This document shows, in pieces, positions 8,504-15,135 of a DNA stretch of 34,010 nt. Below the pieces are notes generated by a model. It worked only from the letters and a program-made list of their open reading frames with translations. It made no database searches and was not told where the DNA came from. The stretch is from assembly GCA_023399455.1 (NCBI GenBank), contig JAEWPN010000075.1, positions 1 through 34,010 of the forward strand, given 5' to 3'. Source of the DNA: Bacillota bacterium (GTDB lineage: Bacteria; Bacillota; Clostridia; Lachnospirales; Lachnospiraceae). The position numbers and the translations under genes were made by a program. Positions within the stretch are counted from its first letter, which is position 1. Each line of letters begins with the position of its first letter.

Positions 8504-8732
8504 GACAAAAGGGATAGAGGCAAGCTTATAAAAATATGGTTCGTTATGCATAAGTGTGAATAAACAGAAAATATGTATAATAAGAGCTTATTTAAATGAA
8601 AGCTGAAAATGAGATATCAAAGGTAAAAAATTTAATGACAGATAATTATCTGCAAATAAGAATCGGTTGAAAAAATAATTTCGGGCATGAAATCAGTAGA
8701 AATTACAATTAAAGGGAGGTGATACCATTGGT
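8504..8732 (+). other. Long AT-rich leader downstream of quorum-sensing promoter 1
   Basis: About 220 nt lie between the predicted start of transcription (about 8510) and a strong ribosome site, AAAGGGAGGTG at 8711-8721. No convincing gene is present; a 24-codon reading frame at 8596 has no ribosome site. It could be a long untranslated leader or part of a regulatory RNA. Nothing further is recognised. Confidence 0.35.
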
Positions 8733-9152
8733 TTGAAAGATTATATCAACAGTACATTACTGCTGACAGTCTGGAGATTTAACATGGTAAGCGTAGGGTC
8801 CTCATCAAAAGGAATTGATAAGAAATATAATTAAGTTAATTTTTTGTACGCAATTTACCTGCAATTAACAGTACAGCCAAGAGCAGTTACTTGGAATGTC
8901 TGGGGAGATGCAAAGTGGGAAACAAAAAATAATGTTTTTGGAGCTACACCTATTGGATATTCTGAACATAAGAGTGGCGATACAGTTCTTGAAACATATC
9001 ACTATACAAGAACATATCTTAGTGAAATATTCAAGAGAGGTGATTCTGGTAGGGTATGGGGGAATTATACGGTAAAGGCGACGGGCACTTTTCTAGATGA
9101 TGATGTGTGGACCTCTTATACACATGTAGTAAAGTATGGAACAGAGAGTTGA
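8733..9152 (+). pseudogene. Small secreted-type protein gene, interrupted by an in-frame stop
   Basis: A strong ribosome site (8711-8721) is followed by a TTG (8733) opening a 33-codon frame with a short hydrophobic stretch (STLLLTVWRFNMVSVG), like a decayed signal peptide. A TAA at 8832-8834 ends it. The same frame then continues open to 9152, encoding about 100 residues rich in W, Y, T and G (TWNVWGDAKWETKNN, YSEHKSGDTVLETYHYT, DSGRVWGNYTVKATG). A TTG at 8844 could begin this second part but has no ribosome site. I read this as one secreted-protein gene broken by a stop codon. The family is not recognised with certainty; a bacteriocin-like role is only suggested by the quorum-sensing promoter and the membrane protein downstream. 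ATT at 8727 is an alternative start. Confidence 0.5.
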
Positions 9153-9607
9153 TGCGGGAAACTTTTATCATAGTAGTATTTTAAGTTAAGTAAATAAACG
9201 ATATCTGAGCAGAGAAGGGGAGAAACACCCTAACCGTTGTAAGTAAATAGTATCTGCCGACTAATCCATAACACTTAGATTTTGCTTACTTTTACGTCAT
9301 TTTGTGGTAAAATAAAGACAAAGGATTTTAATGAATCAATTATTTTTGCAGTTTTAATAAACATTTACCATAAAAAGAGGTCCAAGTCGTATATAAAGTT
9401 ACTGATAATTCTCAAAACCTATCGGTTGGTTGATAACGTTCTTCGTTTCAACCGACCGATAGGACTTTGCAGGAATCCCAACAATATGTGGATCAAAATG
9501 GCTGATTTCATTTTTTTGTAGCGGAACTGATTATTCTCAAACGGAAGCGGTTTAATCAGCAGACATTAAATAGGTTATCAAGGCCCATTGCATAAGAGGA
9601 GATAAAT
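9153..9607 (+). other. AT-rich intergenic region with direct and inverted repeats
   Basis: No gene is supported here. A partial direct repeat is present: AAGTAAATA followed by TATCTG occurs at 9188-9207 and again at 9241-9256 with a shorter gap. A long hairpin lies at 9418-9463 (separate entry). The 79-codon frame at 9282-9521 has no ribosome site and no recognisable features. Confidence 0.4.
9418..9463. repeat. Long inverted repeat (hairpin)
   Basis: Arms CCTATCGGTTGGTTGA (9418-9433) and TCAACCGACCGATAGG (9448-9463) pair over 16 bp with one G-T wobble. Inside, AACG and CGTT pair again around TTCTT. No T-tract follows, so it is not a typical terminator. It may be a remnant of a small mobile element or a structured RNA. 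Confidence 0.65.
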
Positions 9608-10759
9608 ATGAAAGCGTTAAAGGCAATAAAATTAGTCTTAATGTCATTTGTTCTTGCAATAATTATATTTTTAATATTGTGTTGTGATTATTTGGGGACT
9701 TTATTAAGAATTAGTCAATCTGAAAAAAATATAAATGACGGTTATGTAATTTATTCGATACAGCATGAAGATAATCCGCTAGATAAAGATTTAGAGTCCT
9801 TTAAAGAATTGCATAAGTTATTAATTGAAGATAATGGATATAAATATTTTGAAATATATAAGCAATACTTGGAAATGCCTAACCAGAAAGGCCTGTTTTA
9901 TGAAGAAGGAACCGGTAAATTGTTAGACCAATGTGCTGGAATTAGTTGTATTCAAATTAGTGAGGATATGATAGATAATTGTGAGATTATTATTTCAGAC
10001 GGAACATCATTTATATCTGATGATTTTATATACAAAAAAAATGAAGTTATTCCAGTCCTTATGGGAAAAGAATATTCATCGTTGTATTGTATAGGAGATA
10101 TTTTTGAGGCAGAATATTTATTTGATAAATATAAATTTAAAATAATCGGTTTTTTATCTGATGCAAGTAATATACGCATGGCATCTTATAATATAATTTT
10201 GGATAAATATATTGTGATGCCTAGTTTTTCAATAGATGCAAATGTTTCAATTACGGATGGATTAAAAATTCATTATGCTAATAAAACAAGCGGTATAATT
10301 AGATTAAGTGAAACGAATATCAATAAATTCTATACTGATATTGTGCCGCTATTAGAAAATGTGAAAACAGGAAATTATTCATGGACAGTCACCCCGACAG
10401 AAATTCAATATAAAGATATGTTTAACATAAGTATAAATCAATCTAGGGCAATAATAATAATTTTTATTTTATTACTAATATTGGGAGAAATTTGTTTAGT
10501 ATATAATTTTTCTTACTATAAATTGGTTAATTTACATTTAGTGTGTAGACAGAATGTTTTTTATAGTATAGTTTTGCTCGTTTTTACAAGCATTCTTTGT
10601 ATTTTTTTTAATTTAGTTAGTATTATAATATTAGGAATAAATCTTATTAGGAATAATCACTTTGTATATATTGGCTTATTATCCATTGTAATTGTTTTAT
10701 TAAATAATTTGTTTTATAAATATCGAAACAAACGTAACGGTTCAGATGTCCCTTTTTGA
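9608..10759 (+). CDS. Membrane protein with MacB-like extracytoplasmic domain (bacteriocin-export/immunity-type candidate)
   Basis: A 383-residue protein with one N-terminal membrane segment (about 10-32), a large external domain (about 35-275) and three C-terminal membrane segments (about 278-372). The external part contains VIPVLMGKEYSSLYCIGD and DKYKFKIIGFLSDAS, a pattern seen in MacB-type periplasmic core domains of FtsX-like permeases (GxxLxxxYxxGD and a beta-rich KVVGxL turn). The AGAGGAGAT ribosome site fits the ATG. No ABC ATPase gene adjoins it, so it may use a partner elsewhere or serve as immunity. Codon usage is strongly AT-rich compared with all neighbours, a sign of recent acquisition. 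Family assignment is moderate, function unknown. Confidence 0.65.
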   Translation: MKALKAIKLVLMSFVLAIIIFLILCCDYLGTLLRISQSEKNINDGYVIYSIQHEDNPLDKDLESFKELHKLLIEDNGYKYFEIYKQYLEMPNQKGLFYEEGTGKLLDQCAGISCIQISEDMIDNCEIIISDGTSFISDDFIYKKNEVIPVLMGKEYSSLYCIGDIFEAEYLFDKYKFKIIGFLSDASNIRMASYNIILDKYIVMPSFSIDANVSITDGLKIHYANKTSGIIRLSETNINKFYTDIVPLLENVKTGNYSWTVTPTEIQYKDMFNISINQSRAIIIIFILLLILGEICLVYNFSYYKLVNLHLVCRQNVFYSIVLLVFTSILCIFFNLVSIIILGINLIRNNHFVYIGLLSIVIVLLNNLFYKYRNKRNGSDVPF

Positions 10760-10832
10760 AGATGAATTCAGGTTTTCTAAAAGTGCTCGTAGATTGTATA
10801 GTAATGAAATATATGTAATTATAATACAGTAA

Positions 10833-10870
10833 TAGATGTATACGTTAAAGCACATATACATCTATTTTTT
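10833..10870 (+). terminator. Rho-independent terminator, second copy
   Basis: A 10-bp stem (TAGATGTATA at 10833-10842, TATACATCTA at 10855-10864) with a 12-nt loop and a T6 tract (10865-10870). The sequence closely resembles the terminator at 8394-8433, including the GACAAAAA that follows. It looks like a duplicated copy in which the adjacent LytTR repeats have decayed. Confidence 0.8.
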
Positions 10871-10916
10871 GACAAAAAATATTAGAAATCTTTAAGGCTG
10901 ACAGGCCGGTTCGACC

Positions 10917-10945
10917 TTGACACCATATTGTCATTGTGATATATT
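10917..10945 (+). promoter_or_regulatory. Promoter and candidate operator of the PadR operon
   Basis: TTGACA (10917-10922) and TATATT (10940-10945) are 17 bp apart, a near-consensus promoter 30 bp before the PadR start. An inverted repeat TGACA-N6-TGTCA (10918-10933) overlaps the -35 and could be the PadR autoregulatory site. Confidence 0.6.
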
Positions 10946-10975
10946 CAACTTGTATAATATAAAGGAGGTGTTCGT

Positions 10976-11536
10976 ATGTCACTAAAACACGGTCTGCTGG
11001 GTCTCTTGAATTACGGATCTATGACAGGCTATGAACTGGATAAGGCGTTTAAGGCTTCTCTTTCGTTTTTCTGGCAGGCAAAGACCAGTCAGGTCTACCG
11101 CGAACTGGATGCGATGGAACGGCGCGGCTGGCTGACCAGCGAACGAATTATGCAAACTGAAAAACCGAACAAGAGAGTATATACCATAACGGATAGCGGA
11201 AAAGAAGAACTTGCTTGCTGGCTTTCACTGCCGGAGGCGGATATTGCCGACGCGATGCGTGTTAAGAGCGCATTTCTGATACGCGTTTTTTTCGCCGGAG
11301 AAACAAATATCGAGCAGTCACTCGATATGCTTCGGGCATATCGGGATAAATGTCTGGAAAGCAAGAAATCATTAAGGGCTGCCCATACCGCGAGCGAGGA
11401 ATACGGGGCAGTTGTAGGAGATAAGAGAAAGGCAGAGTTTTGGGAGCTCTCTATCCTTTACGGCGAGGCGTTTTACGATGCCAGCTTGCATTGGGCAGAG
11501 AAAGCAATCACCATTTTGGAGGACAGGAGCCTATGA
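10976..11536 (+). CDS. PadR-family transcriptional regulator
   Basis: A 186-residue regulator. The N-terminal winged helix (about 1-80) opens with SLKHGLLGLLNYGSMTGYELDK and has the family's YRELDAMERRGWL recognition region and RVYTITDSGKEEL wing. The C-terminal part (about 90-180) is the helical Vir_act_alpha_C-type dimerisation domain. PadR proteins usually repress a nearby detoxification or efflux gene until a ligand binds. Here the stop overlaps the start of the flavodoxin-fusion gene by 4 bp (ATGA), so the pair is cotranscribed. AAAGGAGGTG precedes the ATG. Confidence 0.92.
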   Translation: MSLKHGLLGLLNYGSMTGYELDKAFKASLSFFWQAKTSQVYRELDAMERRGWLTSERIMQTEKPNKRVYTITDSGKEELACWLSLPEADIADAMRVKSAFLIRVFFAGETNIEQSLDMLRAYRDKCLESKKSLRAAHTASEEYGAVVGDKRKAEFWELSILYGEAFYDASLHWAEKAITILEDRSL

Positions 11537-13128
11537 AAGTCTTAGTTGTGAATGGTTCACCGAAAGGCGAACGCAGCAATACCATGTGTTTGACCCGTGC
11601 TTTTTTGGATGGAGCCGGATGGTCGGATGCAGAGATAATTGATGTGGCACAGGCAGGCATAAAGGCTTGTCTGGGTTGCTTTGCCTGTTGGAATAAGACG
11701 CCGGGGAAGTGTGTCATAGATGATGGAATGGATAAAATCCTATCCAAAATAATTGCCGCAGATGTGATCATCTGGTCTTTTCCGCTTTACTATTTCGGGG
11801 TCCCCGGCGGACTGAAAAATCTCATCGACCGCCAACTCCCCTTGAACCTGCCGTTCATGGAAGAGAAAAATGAAAGCGGAGGTCATCCGGCGCGATACGA
11901 TCTGAGCCACCAAAAGAACGTCGTGATTTCAACTTGCGGTTTTTGGACACATAAAGGAAATTACGAAGCGGTCACCGCCATGTTTGACCACTTTTGCGGA
12001 AAGGGCAACTACGCGACAATTTATTGCGGTCAGGGAGAATTGTTCCGCATACCCGAGTTAAAAGCCCGTACGAATACATATTTAGAGCTTGTTTGCTGCG
12101 CCGGAGCGGAGTATGCCGCCGGAGGGATTCATGCCGGAACACAAGCGGAGCTGGCAGAGCCGTTATATCCGCGTAATGTATTTGAGAAAATGGCGGATGC
12201 TTCCTGGGGAATTGCCAAAGACGGGGATTCGGGAACTCCCGCGGACGACAGTCTGAATTTTACAACGCAAATGGCAGCTTTATATAAGCCGGACGGTGTG
12301 GAGCGCATAATAGAGTTTTACTATACCGACATTGAAAAAACTTATCAAATCCTGCTGAAAAAGCAAGGTTCGGAGGTCATAACGGACGATTTCAAGCCGT
12401 ATACTACGAGAATCGAAACGCCGTACTCGGTTTGGCGTTCCATTGCTCGCGGAGAAATCTCAGGGCAGGAGGCACTGTTTCAGAGGCTTTATAAAGTCAC
12501 TGGTGATTTCAGCCTCATGCTCAAATGGGATGATCTGTTCGGGGAACAAACGCTGCCAAAGCGTTCAGAACATAAGACAACGCACAAAACCAATATGGTG
12601 CTTCTTCTTGCGCCGTGGATTGTCATTTGGATAGCAATGGCCATCAATTCTGTTGTCGGCGGCGCGATAGGCATTGCGGTGGCGGCGCTCATTCCGCTGT
12701 TATGGATTAAGTTCCGTCCTGTCGTCTACGAGCAAATCAGCATCCCCATTGTGGCAGGGCTTTCACTGGCGGTGCTGCTCGGTGTGGATGTGAGACTGAT
12801 CGTGTCCGCCAGCTATTTGATATTTGGGCTGATGTGGTTTACCGGTGCGTTTCCTGAAGTGCCTCTGACCGCCTATTACAGCGCAGAGGGTTACGGCGGG
12901 GAAAGAGCTTTTGAGAATCCGCTGTTTATCAGTACAAACCGCATCTTGACCATAGCCTGGGGTGTGCTCTATCTTGTCACACCCATTTGGACATATATCC
13001 TGATGGGGACAGTGCTTTCACCCTATGTAGGATTAATCAACTCTGTCCTGCCTGCACTGCTGGGGGCGTTTACAGCATGGTTTCAAAAATGGTATCCGTC
13101 ACGATACGCAAGCGGAGGTACAATATGA
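11533..13128 (+). CDS. Flavodoxin-fold NAD(P)H oxidoreductase fused to SCP2-like and membrane domains
   Basis: A 531-residue three-part protein. Residues 1-190 are an NADPH-dependent FMN reductase/flavodoxin-2 domain: VVNGSPKGERSNT binds FMN phosphate, CLGCFACWNKTPGKC is the Cys-rich loop of the iron-sulfur flavoprotein-like group, and WSFPLYYFGVPGGLKNLIDR follows. Residues about 250-338 (DGVERIIEFYYTD, then a lone helical stretch ending LMLKWDDLF) resemble an SCP2-like lipid-binding domain. Residues 353-515 hold four to five membrane segments, so the C-terminal end anchors it. The frame also extends upstream to 11440, but the ATG at 11533 has GGACAGGAG in front and overlaps the PadR stop, so it is preferred. 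Probably reduces a quinone-like or hydrophobic compound at the membrane under PadR control; the substrate is unknown. Confidence 0.82.
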   Translation: MKVLVVNGSPKGERSNTMCLTRAFLDGAGWSDAEIIDVAQAGIKACLGCFACWNKTPGKCVIDDGMDKILSKIIAADVIIWSFPLYYFGVPGGLKNLIDRQLPLNLPFMEEKNESGGHPARYDLSHQKNVVISTCGFWTHKGNYEAVTAMFDHFCGKGNYATIYCGQGELFRIPELKARTNTYLELVCCAGAEYAAGGIHAGTQAELAEPLYPRNVFEKMADASWGIAKDGDSGTPADDSLNFTTQMAALYKPDGVERIIEFYYTDIEKTYQILLKKQGSEVITDDFKPYTTRIETPYSVWRSIARGEISGQEALFQRLYKVTGDFSLMLKWDDLFGEQTLPKRSEHKTTHKTNMVLLLAPWIVIWIAMAINSVVGGAIGIAVAALIPLLWIKFRPVVYEQISIPIVAGLSLAVLLGVDVRLIVSASYLIFGLMWFTGAFPEVPLTAYYSAEGYGGERAFENPLFISTNRILTIAWGVLYLVTPIWTYILMGTVLSPYVGLINSVLPALLGAFTAWFQKWYPSRYASGGTI

Positions 13129-13180
13129 AAAAGTGCGGCAGCCCGTCTTGACCGGGGGATAGATCTTCTGTGTTTTGACA

Positions 13181-13246
13181 AAAACTGTTCTTCAGGTTGC
13201 AAAAATTGCCAATTATATTGTTTAGTTATACAGATGAATGTAGAAT
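13181..13246 (+). promoter_or_regulatory. LytTR-type quorum-sensing promoter 2 (agrDB promoter)
   Basis: Direct repeats AAAACTGTT (13181-13189) and AAAATTGCC (13202-13210), 21 bp apart, precede -35 TTGTTT (13218-13223), a 17-bp spacer and -10 TAGAAT (13241-13246). The arrangement is identical to promoter 1 at 8438-8503. It would drive agrD and agrB, giving the positive feedback known for agr systems. Confidence 0.75.
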
Positions 13247-13273
13247 AACAAAAAAACACGGAGGTATATTCTT

Positions 13274-13429
13274 ATGAAAATGAAAAAAAACATTGTATGC
13301 AAAACACTTGGTATCATGAATTGCCTGGCACTTATGATGGTAGTGCAAACTGCAAATGTATGCTGTACGTGGATATTTCATCAGCCCGAATTTCCGGAAG
13401 CGGCAAATAAGTTTAAAAAGGTTCAATAA
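13274..13429 (+). CDS. agrD: AgrD-like cyclic lactone autoinducer peptide precursor
   Basis: A 51-residue precursor. It has a basic amphipathic leader (MKMKKNIVCKTLGIMN), a hydrophobic middle, then the predicted autoinducer region around ANVCCTWIFHQPEFP (residues 27-41), and a charged tail (EAANKFKKVQ). The small residue before the Cys and the QPxxP after the ring are typical of clostridial AgrD peptides. A thiolactone ring from Cys30 or Cys31 to Phe35 or a nearby residue is likely, with AgrB cutting before the QPEFP segment. A GGAGG ribosome site lies 7 bp before the ATG. Its TAA overlaps the agrB ATG (TAATG), so the two are coupled. The ring size and start of the mature peptide are inferred. 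Confidence 0.85.
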   Translation: MKMKKNIVCKTLGIMNCLALMMVVQTANVCCTWIFHQPEFPEAANKFKKVQ

Positions 13430-14025
13430 TGATCTTAAGAGTTGTTGATTTTATTCTTGACAGGCAGCTTAAAAACGGAATGATTTCCGGAGAAGACACC
13501 AGCGTGTATCGATATGGTTATACGCTGGTGCTGGAAGTCATGATAAATATTATCATAGCCATAATAATAGGCTTGATTTCGGGGGAACTGGTAAGTGTGG
13601 CATTATTCATGGTGATGTTTATACCGTTGAGGAGTTATTGCGGCGGTTATCACGCGTCCAAAACATGGATATGCATAATATTGTCCAATATTGCAGTGGC
13701 AGGTGTTGTGCTGGTCGTCAAAAAATTCCAGTTTCCTGTCGATTTTGTACCGCTGCTTACGGCAGAGGTGATCGGTACTGCCGTCATATTGCTTCTGGCT
13801 CCCATACAAAGTGAAGCAAAGAAATTGAGCGATAATGAAAAGCAGGTATATAAAAAATACGTTCGGTTCATTTTGATAATAGAGTTGGTTTTTGCACTAA
13901 TATTCTTTCTCACATTTAAATTAAATAAGTATGGTCTCATAATTGTAATGGTACATATTATACAAGCGGTATCCCTGCTCGCTGTACATTTGAAGGAATC
14001 CAGGCTGGGAACCGCCAAGGTATAA
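13429..14025 (+). CDS. agrB: AgrB-like peptide-processing membrane endopeptidase
   Basis: A 198-residue membrane cysteine protease that trims and cyclises the AgrD precursor. The signature LRSYCGGYHASKTWICIILSN holds the catalytic His75 and Cys82, seven residues apart as in Staphylococcus AgrB (His77, Cys84). Hydrophobic segments lie near 35-62, 84-98, 108-125, 143-160 and 165-185. It overlaps the AgrD-like gene by one base. Both genes share promoter 2. The receptor/regulator genes are not adjacent but are 4.9-7 kb upstream (6285-8358). Confidence 0.93.
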   Translation: MILRVVDFILDRQLKNGMISGEDTSVYRYGYTLVLEVMINIIIAIIIGLISGELVSVALFMVMFIPLRSYCGGYHASKTWICIILSNIAVAGVVLVVKKFQFPVDFVPLLTAEVIGTAVILLLAPIQSEAKKLSDNEKQVYKKYVRFILIIELVFALIFFLTFKLNKYGLIIVMVHIIQAVSLLAVHLKESRLGTAKV

Positions 14026-14150
14026 AGCCGATTTGTTAAGGAAACGGGATTTATATAATCAAAGCCCAAATAATATCAGAATAAATAACATAAATATAAG
14101 ATTATATTTATCCAGTTTTCCTTGCAATTTATAGATGGACGGAGTATGGA

Positions 14151-14780
14151 TTACTTCAAGTATTCAGCCTTAATGACGTACCGGCAAAGCATATCCGTCA
14201 GTTCGTCGACTACTTTATCCTTATCGTAAGAAGTATGATAGAACTGCACCTCATGTACGACCGCCTCAAGGCTGTTTTGAATAATCATTCCGGCAGTGGT
14301 AAAGTCTGTAATCCTAAGCAGTTTGCGGTAGCCTTGCAGTAACCGAAGAACCTTTTCGGCAGCATAGCTGCGATATTTTTCTTCAAGTACACGGAATTCT
14401 TCATATTGCTGGGAGAGACTTGTGATTTCCTTCTGAAATGCAGGCATATAGGTGTGTATCTGCATAATAGTCTGTATATAGCTTCTAATCAGTTCTGCGG
14501 GGTCCGGTATCATGTCGTCCTCATTTTCAAGCCCAATATCCGGAATCTGTGCCAGGGCATCCTGATACAGATCTTTGACTAATTCTTCATAAAGAGCTGT
14601 TTTATCCGTAAAATAGGAATAGAATGTTCCGATGGATAAGCCGGCTTTTTTTGCTATTTCGTTGGAGCTGGTATTGTGAAAGCCCTTTTCGGAAAAAAGT
14701 ATAAGTGCTGCCTGCTTTAGTTGTTTTTTCTTTTCTATACTGCGTGCCTGTTTCGGTATGCGGATTTCTTTGTTACTCAT
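14151..14780 (-). CDS. TetR/AcrR-family transcriptional regulator
   Basis: A 209-residue regulator on the minus strand. The N-terminal TetR domain is clear: KKKQLKQAALILFSEKGFHNTSSNEIAKKAGLSIGTFYSYF (residues about 17-57, the helix-turn-helix), followed by the usual DKTALYEELV. The C-terminal 140 residues are the helical ligand-binding and dimer domain. GGAGGAATTAG precedes the ATG. It is divergent from the ABC/FtsX pair at 15136-18137, and two related palindromes in the gap (15018-15033 and 15071-15096) are the likely operators. It is thus expected to repress the transporter until an inducer, perhaps an antimicrobial or lipid, binds. Confidence 0.93.
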   Translation of the reverse strand: MSNKEIRIPKQARSIEKKKQLKQAALILFSEKGFHNTSSNEIAKKAGLSIGTFYSYFTDKTALYEELVKDLYQDALAQIPDIGLENEDDMIPDPAELIRSYIQTIMQIHTYMPAFQKEITSLSQQYEEFRVLEEKYRSYAAEKVLRLLQGYRKLLRITDFTTAGMIIQNSLEAVVHEVQFYHTSYDKDKVVDELTDMLCRYVIKAEYLK

Positions 14781-15135
14781 CTAATTCCTCCGTATGCAAG
14801 TTTTCGCGCCATATCGTTTTATTTTCATCCTAATTTATTTTAACATATGACGATTAAAAAACAAGACTGTTACTGTTCACTCTGTTCACAGTAACGCATG
14901 ATTTCTGCATTTGAATTCGCTTCGCGAAGCAGAAATCATCTCCTGAATCATGTTCTTACGCAGCTTAACAGCAAGTGTTAAGCCACTGTATGAACAATAC
15001 CTCATAATTTCTGATATATGAGTAAATGCTCATAAAAATATTGACAACAATAAAACGGAGCGCTATATTTATAACATGAGCTAATGCTCATGTTATGATG
15101 ATTCTATACAGACTTAGACAAGGGAGGAAATATCG
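14781..15135. other. Divergent regulatory region between the TetR gene and the ABC operon
   Basis: Besides the promoter and operators listed separately, this gap holds two inverted repeats: GTTACTGT (14869-14876) with ACAGTAAC (14888-14895), and ATGATTTCTGC (14898-14908) with GCAGAAATCAT (14929-14939). The loop of the second contains GCTTCGCGAAGC, itself a perfect 12-bp palindrome at 14919-14930. Their role is unknown. Confidence 0.6.
15018..15096 (+). promoter_or_regulatory. ABC-operon promoter flanked by two TetR-type operators
   Basis: TTGACA (15041-15046) and TATATT (15064-15069) are 17 bp apart. Upstream is the palindrome ATGAG-N6-CTCAT (15018-15033). Downstream, overlapping the expected start of transcription, is a perfect palindrome with 11-bp arms (ATAACATGAGC at 15071-15081, GCTCATGTTAT at 15086-15096) around TAAT. 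Both share the core ATGAG/CTCAT with AATG between, so one dimeric repressor should bind both; the divergent TetR protein is the obvious candidate. Confidence 0.78.

Noticed and set aside
8596..8670. 24-codon frame in the leader as a small peptide gene
   Set aside because: No ribosome site, no hydrophobic or cysteine features.
8844..9152. Identification of the small protein as a lactococcin-972 type bacteriocin
   Set aside because: A few W/Y/G positions and the neighbouring membrane protein are suggestive, but the diagnostic pattern does not align convincingly.
9282..9521. 79-codon frame in the AT-rich gap
   Set aside because: No ribosome site, spans the hairpin at 9418-9463, no recognisable domain.
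10871..10945. A third LytTR promoter after the second terminator copy
   Set aside because: GACAAAAA is kept, but the second repeat at 21 bp and the matching -35/-10 are missing; the PadR promoter starts instead.
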